DNA of 64,000 nucleotides from Tepidimonas aquatica (GTDB taxonomy: Bacteria > Pseudomonadota > Gammaproteobacteria > Burkholderiales > Burkholderiaceae_C), in NCBI RefSeq assembly GCF_007556585.1, contig NZ_VJNA01000006.1:48833-112832 (forward strand). Reading direction: 5' to 3'. Numbering within the stretch: position 1 is the first letter of the stretch; each line of letters begins with the position of its first letter. Below the pieces are notes generated by a model that made no database searches, had not been told where the DNA came from, and saw nothing but the letters and a program-made list of their open reading frames with translations. Below, one piece after another: positions 1-9,462 of this stretch. The position numbers were made by a program, and so were the translations under genes.

Positions 1-1
1 G

Positions 2-1015
2 GGCGTGGGGCAGGCGCTGTCCGGTTTCGTCGTGGATCGGGTCGGGGCACGACCGGTGCTGTTCGCGGCCATCGTGTGTTTTCTCGGATCGGCCTTGGCG
101 GCGGCCCAAGCCCAAGGGTACGCGGGGCTGCTGCTGGCGGCGGTGTTGGCTGGGGTGGGCAACGCGCCGTTTCACCCGGTCGATTTCTCGATTCTGAACC
201 AGCGCGTATCCCCGTCCCGGCTGGGCTACGCCTACAGCGTGCACGGCCTCACCGGCAACCTGGGTTGGGCGCTGGCGCCGGCGTTTTTGGTCGGGGTGGC
301 GACGCTGGATCAATGGCGCCACGCGTACTGGGCCGCGGCGGTGCTGTACCTGGTGGTGCTGGGCGTGCTGTGGTGGCAGCGCGACCACCTGCGCACCGAG
401 GTGGTGCGCCGCGGCGCCGAGCACCGGGTGGCCGACGACCTGGCGTTTTTACGCTTGCCGGTGGTGTGGTGGTGCTTTGGCTTTTTTCTGCTGTCGACGA
501 TGACGCTGGCGGTGGTGCAGACCTACGCGGTGCCGATCCTGCAAGCCGTGCACGCGGTGCCGCTGCCGACGGCCACGCTGACCGTGACGGCGTACATGCT
601 GGCCGGCGCGGTGGGCATGGCCTTGGGCGGCTGGGTGGCGGCGCGTGCGGCGGCCGTGGATCGCGTGGTGGCCCTGACCATGGCCGCGGGTGCCCTGCTG
701 ATGCTGCTGGCCGCCACGGGTTGGCTGGGTGGAGCAGGGTCGATGGCCGCGTTGGCCGTGACGGGGTTGGCGGTGGGCATCGGTGGCCCGAGCCGCGACT
801 TGCTGATCCGTCGCGCCACGCCCAAGGGCGCCACGGGGCGCGTCTACGGCACGGTGTACTCCGGCCTGGACACGGGGTTTGCCGTGGCGCCGCTGGTGTT
901 TGGGGTGCTGATGGACCACGGCTGGTACGCGGCCACGTTGGCCGGCGGCGCGGTCACACTGCTGTTGGCGGTGGTGGCGGCGCTGGCCGTGGGGCAACGC
1001 ACCCGTGTGGGCTGA
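2..1015 (+). CDS. MFS transporter, 5'-truncated by the window edge
   Basis: C-terminal part of a major facilitator superfamily permease of the inner membrane; about 337 residues are visible and the frame is open to the left edge, so the true start lies outside. A motif A-like loop (DRVGARP) sits near the visible start. It is followed by about ten hydrophobic segments split by a central arginine-rich cytoplasmic loop (WWQRDHLRTEVVRRG), as expected between the two six-helix halves. The stretch GNAPFHPVDFSILNQRV after an early helix resembles transporters of the fosmidomycin-resistance/cyanate-type MFS branch, but the substrate cannot be told from sequence. It converges with the next gene, with 9 bp between stops. 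Confidence 0.85.
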   Translation, partial: GVGQALSGFVVDRVGARPVLFAAIVCFLGSALAAAQAQGYAGLLLAAVLAGVGNAPFHPVDFSILNQRVSPSRLGYAYSVHGLTGNLGWALAPAFLVGVATLDQWRHAYWAAAVLYLVVLGVLWWQRDHLRTEVVRRGAEHRVADDLAFLRLPVVWWCFGFFLLSTMTLAVVQTYAVPILQAVHAVPLPTATLTVTAYMLAGAVGMALGGWVAARAAAVDRVVALTMAAGALLMLLAATGWLGGAGSMAALAVTGLAVGIGGPSRDLLIRRATPKGATGRVYGTVYSGLDTGFAVAPLVFGVLMDHGWYAATLAGGAVTLLLAVVAALAVGQRTRVG

Positions 1016-1024
1016 TGGGGGCCG

Positions 1025-1999
1025 TCAAGCGCCGCGCTTGCGCAGCCGGGCGATGAAGAAGGCGTCGGTGCGCCGCGTGGGCAAGATACGTCGCGCCAGT
1101 GACAGGTCGGGGTGCAAGGTTTGGCCGTGCCAAGCCGTCAGTCCGGGCAGCGCCGGCAACTCGACCGGCCACGGCAGCGGCTCCAACGTCATGTCGTCGC
1201 GTGCTCGCAGCAGCCCGTCGACGACGCATTCGTTTTCCTCGGGCGACAGCGAGCAGGTGCTGTACACCAACACCCCGCCGGGGCGCAGCGCCTCGGCCGC
1301 GGAGTGGATCAGGCGCGCTTGCAGCGCGGCGCTGGCGCGCACCTTGCGCGGGCTCCAATGGTGCCACGACGTGGGGTCGAGCCGCGTGAACTGCGCCTGC
1401 GACGAGCACGGCGCATCCAGCAGCACGCGTGCGAAGCGCTGCGGCACCAGCCGCCCCACCACCGTGCCGTCCTTCAGGTACGGCTGGGCGCAGCGCACAC
1501 CCAGCCGCAGCAGGTTGGCCCGCATGCGGTGAAAGCGCGCCCGCACCGGCTCCACCGCCGCGATGCGACCCTGGTTGCCCATCAGCGCCGCCATCAGCGC
1601 TGTTTTGCCTCCGGGCGCGGCGGCCAGGTCCAGCACCTCCTCACCCGGCTGGGGTTGCAACGCCCACACCGCCGCCATGCTGGCCAGCCCCTGGATGTAG
1701 ACCACGCCCTGCTCGACGAGTGGGTGGTGGGTCAACGCGCTGCGCCAGTGGGGCTCGACCTCGTACACCCCGAGCGCGGCGTCGATCGGCCGCGGTGCCA
1801 GCGGGGCCAGGGCTTGAAGCACCTGGTCGGGGTCGTGGCCACGCAGGGGGTTGAGGCGCCACACCACCGTTTTGGGCGCGGTGTAGCTGGCCTGCACGGT
1901 GTGGCGCCACGCCGCAGGCAACAAGGCGTCGAGCAATTCGGCAAAAGCCGTCGGCAGGGGCGGCAGTGCGTCGAGGGGCGTGGGACGCGGGTCGGCCAT
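1025..1999 (-). CDS. RsmB/NOP2-type RNA cytosine-C5 methyltransferase
   Basis: A 324-residue SAM-dependent RNA m5C methyltransferase. The SAM-binding motif DLAAAPGGKT lies at residues 124-133. Both family cysteines are present: C198 in DAPCSS (release of the methylated base) and C249 in YSTCS (nucleophile). RsmB proper is about 430 residues with an N-terminal NusB-like domain; this protein lacks that domain, so a specific rRNA or tRNA target is not assigned. The ATG start at 1999 leaves 7 bp to the yheS stop, so it is probably the last gene of the dapD-pilU-dapE-prmB-yheS transcription unit. Confidence 0.88.
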   Translation of the reverse strand: MADPRPTPLDALPPLPTAFAELLDALLPAAWRHTVQASYTAPKTVVWRLNPLRGHDPDQVLQALAPLAPRPIDAALGVYEVEPHWRSALTHHPLVEQGVVYIQGLASMAAVWALQPQPGEEVLDLAAAPGGKTALMAALMGNQGRIAAVEPVRARFHRMRANLLRLGVRCAQPYLKDGTVVGRLVPQRFARVLLDAPCSSQAQFTRLDPTSWHHWSPRKVRASAALQARLIHSAAEALRPGGVLVYSTCSLSPEENECVVDGLLRARDDMTLEPLPWPVELPALPGLTAWHGQTLHPDLSLARRILPTRRTDAFFIARLRKRGA

Positions 2000-2006
2000 C
2001 GCAGGG

Positions 2007-3992
2007 TCAGGGTAGGGCAGCCGCGTCGGCGGCGGCCTGGCGTTGCAGCGCCTCGATCGCCTCGGCCACCGTCAGCCAGCGTTGTTCGACTTCGGCCAGC
2101 TCGGCCTGCACGGCTTTCAGTCGCCGCCCGGCTTCGGCCCGGGTCGCGGCGTCGCTGGCAGCACCCAACTGCGCCAGCAGCGCGTCCTGTTCGGCGCTGA
2201 GGGCGTCGAGCCGCGCTTCCAGGGCCGCGTGCTCGCGCTGGTAGGGCCGCAGCTGGTTGGCCACGTGCTGGCGGCGCTGGGCCTGCTCACGTCGGCGCTG
2301 CTGCGGGGTGGGTGAGGGCGTCGCAGGATTGGCCGAGGCCGCGGCGGGGGATGCCAGCGCTTCGCGACGCTGTCGGGCCTGCTCCAGCAAGTAGCGCTGG
2401 TAGTCGTCCAAGTCGCCGTCGAACGGTTGCAGCCGGCCGCCGCCGACGAGCCAAAAGGTGTCGCACACCGAGCGCAGCAGCGCCCGGTCGTGGCTGACCA
2501 GCAGCACCGTGCCGTCAAAGCCGGTCAGCGCCAGCGCCAAGGCCTCGCGCGTGCTGAGGTCGAGGTGGTTGGTCGGTTCATCCAGCAGCAGGTGGGGACG
2601 CTGCCAGATCAGCAGGGCCAACGCCAGGCGCGCCCGCTCGCCACCGCTCATCGTCCCCACGGGCTGCAGCGCGGCATCGCCGTCGAACTGCAGGCTGCCC
2701 AAAAACGTGCGCAGGTCCTGCTCGCGTGTGCTTTGGCCGTTGAACAAGGCACCGGCGGCCTCGGTGTCACGTGCCAGGCGCTGCAGGTGTTGCAGTGGGG
2801 TCTCGTCGGCGCGCAGCACGTCGAGCTCGTGCTGGGCAAAGTAGCCGATGCGCAAACCTCGGCCCACCTGCACCCGCCCCGCCAGCGGCGGCAGCACCCC
2901 GACCAGCGTCTTGACCAGCGTGGATTTGCCCTGCCCGTTGGCGCCCAGGATGCCGATGCGTTGCCCGGGCAGGACGCTGCAACGGATGCCCTCGACGATC
3001 GGGCGGCTGGTGCCTGCGGCGTCAAGGTAACCGACGGTGACGTCGTGCAGCGTCAGCATCGGGTTGGGCATCTGCCCAGGATCGGCGAATTCGAACGCGA
3101 GCTCGCCGGCGGTCAGCACCGGCGCCACGCGCTCCATGCGCGCCAAGGCCTTGAGCCGGCTTTGCGCCTGGCGCGCCTTGGTGGCTTTGGCGCGAAAGCG
3201 ATCGACAAAGCGCTGCAGCTGCGCGATGCGCTCTTGCTGGCGCAGCCACGCAGCTTGCTGCTGCTGCAGCTGCTGCGCCCGCTGGGCCTCGAAGTGGCTG
3301 TAGTTGCCGCCGTAGCGTTGCAGGCGTGCGTGTTCCAGGTGCAGCGTGATGCGCGTGACGGCGTCGAGGAATTCGCGGTCGTGGCTGATGACGAGCAACG
3401 TGCCGGCAAAGCGCTGCAGCCAGCCCTCCAGCCACACCAACGCGTCCAGGTCCAGGTGGTTGGTCGGCTCGTCCAGCAGCAACAGGTCGGCCGGGCACAT
3501 CAAGGCCCGCGCCAGCTGCAGCCGCATGCGCCAGCCACCCGAAAAATGGTTGACCGGGCGCTGCAGCTCCGGCATGGCAAAGCCCAACCCCAGCAGCAGC
3601 GCCTGGGCGCGTGCACGCGCGTCGTGCGCGCCAGCGTCGGCCAGCGCAGCGTGCGCCAGCGCGATGGCTTCACCGTCGCCACGGGCCTCCGCCTGGGCGA
3701 GCTGGGCCTGCGCTTCGGCCAACCGGGTGTCGCCCGCGAGCACGAAGTCGGTCGCGGCCAGATCGCTGTCGGGGATCTCCTGCGCGACGTGGGCCACGCG
3801 CCACTGCCGCGGCAGCTCGACCTGACCGGCGTCCTCGTGCAGCTCTCCGCGCAGCAACGCCAACAAGCTGGACTTGCCCGAGCCGTTGCGCCCAACCAGG
3901 CCAACCTTGTCGCCCGCGTGCAGGGTCAAATCGACGCCGTCGAGCACCACCTTGGCGCCGCGGCGCAGCGTGACGTTGCGCAACGTGATCAT
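2007..3992 (-). CDS. yheS: ABC-F family ATPase, YheS type
   Basis: A 661-residue soluble protein with two ABC cassettes and no membrane domain. ABC-F proteins act on ribosomes. Cassette 1 has Walker A GRNGSGKS (about 34-41), signature FSGGWRMR (about 150) and Walker B LLLLDEPTNHLD (about 170). Cassette 2 has GANGQGKST (about 350), MSGGERAR (about 447) and a second DEPTNHLD. A charged coiled coil occupies roughly residues 555-655. The N-terminal sequence and length match YheS better than Uup or EttA. The frame is open far upstream, but ATG 3992 is preferred because it overlaps the prmB stop in an ATGA and begins at the first beta strand of the cassette. Confidence 0.93.
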   Translation of the reverse strand: MITLRNVTLRRGAKVVLDGVDLTLHAGDKVGLVGRNGSGKSSLLALLRGELHEDAGQVELPRQWRVAHVAQEIPDSDLAATDFVLAGDTRLAEAQAQLAQAEARGDGEAIALAHAALADAGAHDARARAQALLLGLGFAMPELQRPVNHFSGGWRMRLQLARALMCPADLLLLDEPTNHLDLDALVWLEGWLQRFAGTLLVISHDREFLDAVTRITLHLEHARLQRYGGNYSHFEAQRAQQLQQQQAAWLRQQERIAQLQRFVDRFRAKATKARQAQSRLKALARMERVAPVLTAGELAFEFADPGQMPNPMLTLHDVTVGYLDAAGTSRPIVEGIRCSVLPGQRIGILGANGQGKSTLVKTLVGVLPPLAGRVQVGRGLRIGYFAQHELDVLRADETPLQHLQRLARDTEAAGALFNGQSTREQDLRTFLGSLQFDGDAALQPVGTMSGGERARLALALLIWQRPHLLLDEPTNHLDLSTREALALALTGFDGTVLLVSHDRALLRSVCDTFWLVGGGRLQPFDGDLDDYQRYLLEQARQRREALASPAAASANPATPSPTPQQRRREQAQRRQHVANQLRPYQREHAALEARLDALSAEQDALLAQLGAASDAATRAEAGRRLKAVQAELAEVEQRWLTVAEAIEALQRQAAADAAALP

Positions 3993-4921
3993 GGCGTGCT
4001 GGACCGTGGATCCGCAGGCAGCTGCGGTTGCGCCAGGGTGAGCGCCACGTGGGTGACGAGCAGCACGGCGTCGGGCCCGGCGCTGGTGTGCAGCCAGTGC
4101 ACCGGCAGCGCGGGGAAGGCGGCTTCGAAGTGTGCGCGCTCGTGCCCAATTTCCAGCACCAGCACGCCGTGCTCGGTCATGTGCTGCGCGGCGTGCGCCA
4201 ACAGATGGCGCACGAAGTCCAAGCCGTCGTCGCCGCCGTCCAGCGCCAGCGCCGGCTCGGCGCGGTACTCGGGGGGCAGGGCGGCCATGCTGGCACGGTT
4301 GACGTAAGGCGGGTTGCACAGGATCAGGTCGTAGCGGCCATCGATCCCTTGCCAGCCATCGGCGTGCAGCAGGCGGATGCGGTGCTGCAGCCCATGGCGC
4401 TCGACGTTGCGGGCTGCGACGCTGAGCGCGTCGGTGCTGATGTCGCTGGCGTCCAGGGTGACGTCGGGCCACGCCATCGCGGCCAGCACCGCCAACGATC
4501 CGTTGCCGGTGCACATATCCAGCACCCGCAGTGTGTCGGGCGACAACCACGGGTCCAGCGCATCGGCTTGCGGGGCGGCGGCGATCAGTTCGGCCAACAG
4601 GCTGCGCGGCACGATGACGCGCTCGTCCACATCGAAAGGCACGCCCTGCAGCCACGCTTCGCCGGTGAGGTAGGCGGCCGGCTTGCGGGTGCGGATGCGC
4701 TCGTCGATCAGCGCCGCCACCGCCGCGGCCTGTGTGGGTGTGACGGGGTGTTGGCCGTGCGCATCGAGGTCGAGGTCCAGCGGCAGGCCCAACCGCCACA
4801 GCACCAGCCAGGCGGCTTCGTCGCGCGCGCAGGTGGTGCCGTGGCCGAAGCTGACGCCGGCGGCCTGCAGGCGAGCTTCGGCCTGCTGCAACAGCGCCGC
4901 AAGGGTGATGCCGTCGCTCAT
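3989..4921 (-). CDS. prmB: 50S ribosomal protein L3 glutamine methyltransferase
   Basis: A 310-residue HemK-family N5-glutamine methyltransferase expected to methylate ribosomal protein L3. The SAM-binding motif DMCTGNGS is near residue 133 and the family's NPPY catalytic motif near residue 203. The substrate call rests on overall similarity to PrmB rather than PrmC; there is no adjacent prfA, which usually accompanies prmC. The start overlaps the dapE stop by 4 nt (ATGA) and the stop overlaps the yheS start in the same way, so dapE, prmB and yheS look translationally coupled. Confidence 0.93.
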   Translation of the reverse strand: MSDGITLAALLQQAEARLQAAGVSFGHGTTCARDEAAWLVLWRLGLPLDLDLDAHGQHPVTPTQAAAVAALIDERIRTRKPAAYLTGEAWLQGVPFDVDERVIVPRSLLAELIAAAPQADALDPWLSPDTLRVLDMCTGNGSLAVLAAMAWPDVTLDASDISTDALSVAARNVERHGLQHRIRLLHADGWQGIDGRYDLILCNPPYVNRASMAALPPEYRAEPALALDGGDDGLDFVRHLLAHAAQHMTEHGVLVLEIGHERAHFEAAFPALPVHWLHTSAGPDAVLLVTHVALTLAQPQLPADPRSSTP

Positions 4922-6084
4922 GCCAGCCCCACCAGCCGTTGCAGCACGCGCAGGTAGACCGCGGTCAACGTCTCCAGGTCGTCCAGCGCCACGTGCTCGT
5001 CGATTTTGTGGATGCTGGCGTTGGGAGGCCCAAGCTCGACGACCTGCGGGCAAATCTGTGCGATGAAGCGCCCGTCGCTGGTGCCGCCGCTGGTGGACAG
5101 TTCGGTGGCCAGCCCGGTGACGTCGGCGATGGCGTCGCGCACGGCGTCCACCAGGGGACCTGCGGGGGTCAGGAAAGGCAGCCCTCCCACGGTCCATTCG
5201 AGGCTGTAGTCGTCACCGGCGCGCAGGCCGTGGCGCGCCAGCACCTCGTGCACGCGGGCTTGCAGGCCCGCGGGGGTGGATTCGGTGCTGAAGCGGAAGT
5301 TGAAGTCCACCACCACGGTGCCAGGGATGACGTTGGTGGCTCCAGTGCCGCCGTGGATGTTGCTAACCTGCCAGGTGGTGGGGGGGAAGTGGTCGTTGCC
5401 GTCGTCCCAGCGCGTGGCCACCAGCTCGGCCAGCGCGGGCGCCAGCAAGTGGATGGGGTTGCGCGCCAGGTGCGGGTAGGCGATGTGGCCCTGGATGCCA
5501 TGGACCGTCAGGCGACCGCTCATCGTGCCGCGGCGGCCGTTTTTGATCATGTCGCCGGTGCGCTGCACGCTGGTGGGCTCGCCCACGATGCACATGTCCA
5601 GCCGCTGGCCGCGCTGGCGCAGTGCGTCGCACACGACGACGGTGCCGTCACGCGCCGGTCCTTCTTCGTCGCTGGTGAGCAAAAAACCCAGCGCCAACGG
5701 CGGGTTGGGGTGCTGCGCCAGCAGCCGCTCGCAGGTCACCACCATCGCCGCCAGCGATCCTTTCATGTCGGCCGCGCCACGGCCGTACAGCTTGCCGTCG
5801 CGCACCGTGGGGGTGAAGGGGTCGCTGCTCCAGCGCTCCAGTGGGCCGGTGGGGACGACATCGGTGTGGCCCGCAAACACCAACACCGGGGCATCCGGCG
5901 TGGCGCCCGGGCGCAGCGCCCACAGGTTGGTGACGCGAAAATCCTCCGGGCCACTGACGATGGTTTCGCACCCAAACCCCAGCGCCTGCAAACGCGCGGC
6001 GATCAGCGCTTGGCAGCCAGCGTCGTGCGGGGTGACGGAAGGACAACGAATCAGGGCTTCGGCCAGGCGCAGGGTGTCAGACAT
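4918..6084 (-). CDS. dapE: succinyl-diaminopimelate desuccinylase
   Basis: A 388-residue M20-family di-zinc hydrolase that cleaves N-succinyl-LL-2,6-diaminopimelate in the succinylase branch of lysine and peptidoglycan precursor synthesis. Metal-binding and catalytic residues are visible: H73 and D75 in GHTDVVP, D107 in GRGAADMKG, the E140-E141 pair in TSDEEGP, and a C-terminal histidine in [13 protein letters not shown] 6084 begins [12 protein letters not shown], the usual family start. dapD and dapC lie just upstream on the same strand, so three steps of the pathway are together, with pilU between dapD and dapE. Confidence 0.96.
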   Translation of the reverse strand: MSDTLRLAEALIRCPSVTPHDAGCQALIAARLQALGFGCETIVSGPEDFRVTNLWALRPGATPDAPVLVFAGHTDVVPTGPLERWSSDPFTPTVRDGKLYGRGAADMKGSLAAMVVTCERLLAQHPNPPLALGFLLTSDEEGPARDGTVVVCDALRQRGQRLDMCIVGEPTSVQRTGDMIKNGRRGTMSGRLTVHGIQGHIAYPHLARNPIHLLAPALAELVATRWDDGNDHFPPTTWQVSNIHGGTGATNVIPGTVVVDFNFRFSTESTPAGLQARVHEVLARHGLRAGDDYSLEWTVGGLPFLTPAGPLVDAVRDAIADVTGLATELSTSGGTSDGRFIAQICPQVVELGPPNASIHKIDEHVALDDLETLTAVYLRVLQRLVGLA

Positions 6085-6129
6085 GGTGGCTGGGCAACAC
6101 GGTGGCACGGCCAACGGTGGCGCGTGCGC

Positions 6130-7284
6130 TCAGGGGTTGGGGGGCAAAAAGCCTTCGAACGACGGCCCAGCTCCCTTGCCAGGCTCGGTGGGGGTCGCCG
6201 CAGTTTGGGCCAAGGCGCGCGCACGGTCGTCGTTTTGCAGCCGCCACAGCAGGTTGGTCGGCGAGTCGGCGTAGGCCAGCCCCTCTTCGCGTGTGATGCG
6301 GTCGGCCAGGATCAGCCGCGCCAAATCGGCCTCGAACGTCTGGGACTCTTCGGCCATCGATTTTTCCAGCGCCTCACGCACGCCAAAGAAGTCGGCCTTT
6401 TCGATCAGCTCGCTGATCAGCCGTGTGTTGACCATCACTTCCACGGCCGGCACGCGCCCACCGTCCACCGCGCGCAGCAGCCGCTGCGACACGATGGCTT
6501 TGAGCGACGAGGCCAGGTCGTTGAGCATCGTCGGCCGCACCTCGACGGGATAGAAGTTGAGGATGCGGTTGAGCGCCTGGTAGCTGTTGTTGGCGTGCAG
6601 CGTGGCCAGCACCAGGTGACCCGACTGGGCGTAGGCGATCGCCTGCGACATGGTTTCGCGGTCGCGGATTTCGCCGATCAGGATCACGTCCGGTGCCTGG
6701 CGCAGGGCGTTTTTCAGCGCCACCTGCAACGATTCGGTGTCGGTGCCGACTTCGCGCTGGTTGACCACCGACTTTTTATTCTTGAACAGGTACTCGATCG
6801 GGTCTTCGATCGTCAGGATGTGTCCGGTGGTGTGCTCGTTGCGGTGGTCCAGCAGCGCCGCCAGCGTCGTGCTTTTGCCCGACCCGGTGGCGCCGACGAC
6901 CAGCATCAGCCCGCGCTTGGCCATGATCATCTGTGTCAGCACCGGAGGGATGCCCAGCTCGCTGACCTTCGGAATCTGGCCGCTGATGAAGCGCACCACC
7001 ACCGCGCAGGTGCCACGCTGGCGCATCGCGCTGATACGAAAGCGACCCACGCCTTCGATCGGGATGGCGATGTTGAGTTCGCCGGTGCGCTCGAACGCTT
7101 GCAAATGGTCGGGCTTGACGACCTCGGCCAGCAGCCGGTACGGTCCGTCGGCCGGCAACGGCTGGGCGTTGACCGGCATCGTGACGCCGTTGATCTTGAT
7201 GAGCGCGGGCGCCGAGGCCGACAAATAGATGTCAGAGGCCTTTTTGTCGGCCATCAGCCGCAGCAGTTGTTCCATCGGGCCCAT
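6130..7284 (-). CDS. pilU: type IV pilus retraction ATPase, PilU type
   Basis: A 384-residue secretion-type hexameric ATPase of the PilT/PilU group, cytoplasmic at the pilus base. Walker A GATGSGKST is at 131-139, the Asp box ILTIEDPIE around 157-165, Walker B DVILIGEIRDRE at 199-210 and the His box GHLVLATLHANN at 222-233. Length and the MEQLLRLM N-terminus fit PilU (about 380) better than PilT (about 345). A second in-frame ATG three codons downstream (7275) is an equally good start. It sits between dapD and dapE without a neighbouring pilT. Confidence 0.9.
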   Translation of the reverse strand: MGPMEQLLRLMADKKASDIYLSASAPALIKINGVTMPVNAQPLPADGPYRLLAEVVKPDHLQAFERTGELNIAIPIEGVGRFRISAMRQRGTCAVVVRFISGQIPKVSELGIPPVLTQMIMAKRGLMLVVGATGSGKSTTLAALLDHRNEHTTGHILTIEDPIEYLFKNKKSVVNQREVGTDTESLQVALKNALRQAPDVILIGEIRDRETMSQAIAYAQSGHLVLATLHANNSYQALNRILNFYPVEVRPTMLNDLASSLKAIVSQRLLRAVDGGRVPAVEVMVNTRLISELIEKADFFGVREALEKSMAEESQTFEADLARLILADRITREEGLAYADSPTNLLWRLQNDDRARALAQTAATPTEPGKGAGPSFEGFLPPNP

Positions 7285-7317
7285 GGTGGCGTCGTCCTGT
7301 TCGCTGGTGCGGCCGCC

Positions 7318-8145
7318 TCAATCCCGCAGCAGTTCGTTGAGGCTGGTCTTGGCGCGCGTTTGCGCGTCGACCCGCTTGACGATGATGGCCGCGTACAGGC
7401 TGTACTTGCCGCCCTCTTTGGGCAGGCTGCCGCTGATGACCACCGAGCCGGCCGGCACGCGCCCGTAGAGGATTTCGCCGGTGGTGCGGTCATAGATCGG
7501 GGTGCTTTGGCCGATGTAGACGCCCATTGAGATGACGGAGTTTTCCTCGACGATGACGCCCTCGACGATTTCGGAGCGTGCGCCGATGAAGCAGTTGTCC
7601 TCGATGATCGTGGGGTTGGCTTGCAGCGGCTCCAGCACGCCGCCCAGGCCGACGCCGCCGGACAGGTGCACGTTTTTGCCCACCTGGGCGCACGAACCCA
7701 CGGTGGCCCAGGTGTCGACCATCGTGCCCTCGTCAACGTAAGCGCCGATGTTGACGTACGACGGCATCAGGATCGCCCCCTTGGCGATATAGCTGCCGCG
7801 GCGCGCCACCGCCGGCGGCACCACGCGCACGCCGGTGGCGGCCAGCTCTTGCGGCGACATGCGCCCAAATTTGGTCGGCACCTTGTCGAAAAAGCCCAAG
7901 TCACCGGCGCGCATCAACTCGTTGTCGCGCAGCCGAAAGCTCAGCAACACCGCTTTTTTGATCCACTGGTGCACGGTCCACTGGCCGACGCCATGGCGCG
8001 TAGCCACCCGCAGCCGCCCGGCGTCGAGCTCGGCGATGACGTGCTCGACCGCATCGACCACCTCGTGCGGGGCGTTGCCCGGCGAGAGCTGCGCGCGGTT
8101 GTCCCAGGCGTTTTCGATGATGGCTTGCAGTGCGTCTTGCGTCAT
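7318..8145 (-). CDS. dapD: 2,3,4,5-tetrahydropyridine-2,6-dicarboxylate N-succinyltransferase
   Basis: A 275-residue trimeric acyltransferase that transfers succinate from succinyl-CoA to tetrahydrodipicolinate. The N-terminal helical domain is followed by a left-handed beta-helix of hexapeptide repeats from about residue 105 to 215 (for example [18 protein letters not shown] and [12 protein letters not shown]). The length is typical. It lies 33 bp downstream of dapC and 33 bp upstream of pilU, all on the minus strand, consistent with one dapC-dapD-pilU-dapE operon. Confidence 0.97.
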   Translation of the reverse strand: MTQDALQAIIENAWDNRAQLSPGNAPHEVVDAVEHVIAELDAGRLRVATRHGVGQWTVHQWIKKAVLLSFRLRDNELMRAGDLGFFDKVPTKFGRMSPQELAATGVRVVPPAVARRGSYIAKGAILMPSYVNIGAYVDEGTMVDTWATVGSCAQVGKNVHLSGGVGLGGVLEPLQANPTIIEDNCFIGARSEIVEGVIVEENSVISMGVYIGQSTPIYDRTTGEILYGRVPAGSVVISGSLPKEGGKYSLYAAIIVKRVDAQTRAKTSLNELLRD

Positions 8146-8178
8146 GGTGGGTGCGTGGCGTGATGGGTGGTTGGGGTA

Positions 8179-9420
8179 TCAGGCGCGCACGAAGCGCACG
8201 ATGCGCTCGGCGGCTTCCAGGCATTCGTCCAGCCCGGCCACCAGCGCCATGCGTACTCGGCCGGCGCCAGGGTTGTGACCCGCGTGCATGCGCGCCAGGA
8301 AGCTGCCAGGCAAAACGGTCACATTGTATTGGGCCAGCAACAGCCGCGCGAAATCGGTGTCATCGCCACCATCGACGCCGCCAAAGCGCGCGGGCACCTT
8401 GGCCCACAGGTAAAACCCGGCGTCGGGCAGGCGCACGTCCATCACCTCGGCCAGCCGCGGCGTCACGCGCTCGAACTTGGCGCGGTACAGTGCACGGTTG
8501 GCCTCGACGTGCGCCTCGTCGGCCCAGGCTGCGGCGCTGGCCTGTTGCACCGCCACGCCCATCGCGCTGCCGTGGTAGGTGCGGTACAGCGTGAAGGCGC
8601 GCACGAGGGCCGCGTCGCCTGCCACGAAGCCGCTGCGCAGCCCCGGCGCGTTGCTGCGTTTGGACAGGCTGGTCAGCATCAGCAGCCGCCGAAAATCCCG
8701 CCGTCCCAGCGCCACCGCCGCCTGCAGCGCCCCCAGCGGCGGCTCGTCGCGGAAATAAATCTCGCTGTAGCACTCGTCGCTGGCGATGACAAAGCCGAAG
8801 CGGTCGCTCAACTCGAACAATCGGCGCCATTCGTCCAGCGGCATCACCGCCCCAGTGGGGTTGCCCGGGGAACAGGCGTACACCAACTGCGTGCGTGCCC
8901 ACACCGACTCGGGCACGCTGTCCCAATCGGTGGCGAAGTTGCGCGCCGGGTTGCTGGGCGCGTACCAGGGCTGTGCACCCGCCAGCAGCGCTGCTCCCTC
9001 GTAGATCTGGTAAAACGGGTTGGGGCACACCACCACCGGCTCGGTGCCGCGCGCAAACGCACGCGGGTCCACCACCACCTGCGCCAGGGCAAACAGCGCC
9101 TCGCGCGAGCCCAGCGTCGGCAACACCTGGGTGGCTGGGTCCAGCGTCACGCCGTAGCGTCGTTGCAGCCACGCCGCGCACGCCGCTTTGAGCTCAGCCG
9201 TGCCAGCGGTGGCCGGGTAGGTGGCCAGGCCCGCCGGGCTGTCGATGGCCACGTGCAACGCCTGGGTCAGCACCGCCGGGGTCGGGTGGCGCGGCTCGCC
9301 GATGCCTAGGTTGATCGGCGTGTAGTCCGGGTTAGGGGTGATGTCGGCGGTCAGCGCGCGCAAGCGCTCGAACGGGTAGGGCTGCAGCCGCTGCAGCAGG
9401 GGGTTGCCGGCAAAGTCCAT
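8179..9420 (-). CDS. dapC: succinyldiaminopimelate aminotransferase
   Basis: A 413-residue PLP-dependent class I/II aminotransferase. It is expected to convert N-succinyl-2-amino-6-ketopimelate to N-succinyl-LL-diaminopimelate, the step between DapD and DapE. The PLP lysine is in TSLSKRSNAPGLRSGF near residue 252; SPGNPTGAV and the ASDECYSEIYF strand are also typical. The frame stays open far upstream, but ATG 9420 starts at MDFAGNPLLQRLQPYPF, the family N-terminus, and leaves only 42 bp to the divergent smc start. The dapD neighbour supports this function over a generic aminotransferase. Confidence 0.93.
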   Translation of the reverse strand: MDFAGNPLLQRLQPYPFERLRALTADITPNPDYTPINLGIGEPRHPTPAVLTQALHVAIDSPAGLATYPATAGTAELKAACAAWLQRRYGVTLDPATQVLPTLGSREALFALAQVVVDPRAFARGTEPVVVCPNPFYQIYEGAALLAGAQPWYAPSNPARNFATDWDSVPESVWARTQLVYACSPGNPTGAVMPLDEWRRLFELSDRFGFVIASDECYSEIYFRDEPPLGALQAAVALGRRDFRRLLMLTSLSKRSNAPGLRSGFVAGDAALVRAFTLYRTYHGSAMGVAVQQASAAAWADEAHVEANRALYRAKFERVTPRLAEVMDVRLPDAGFYLWAKVPARFGGVDGGDDTDFARLLLAQYNVTVLPGSFLARMHAGHNPGAGRVRMALVAGLDECLEAAERIVRFVRA

Positions 9421-9462
9421 GGGGCGCAATGGTAGCGGCTGGCGCCCGTACACTAGCGCCCC

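Noticed and set aside
2427..4307. A 626-codon plus-strand frame opposite yheS and prmB
   Set aside because: Antisense composition only; both minus-strand genes are intact and motif-rich.
4939..7530. An 863-codon plus-strand open frame opposite dapE, pilU and dapD
   Set aside because: It crosses three conserved minus-strand genes and their gaps and has no recognisable motif.
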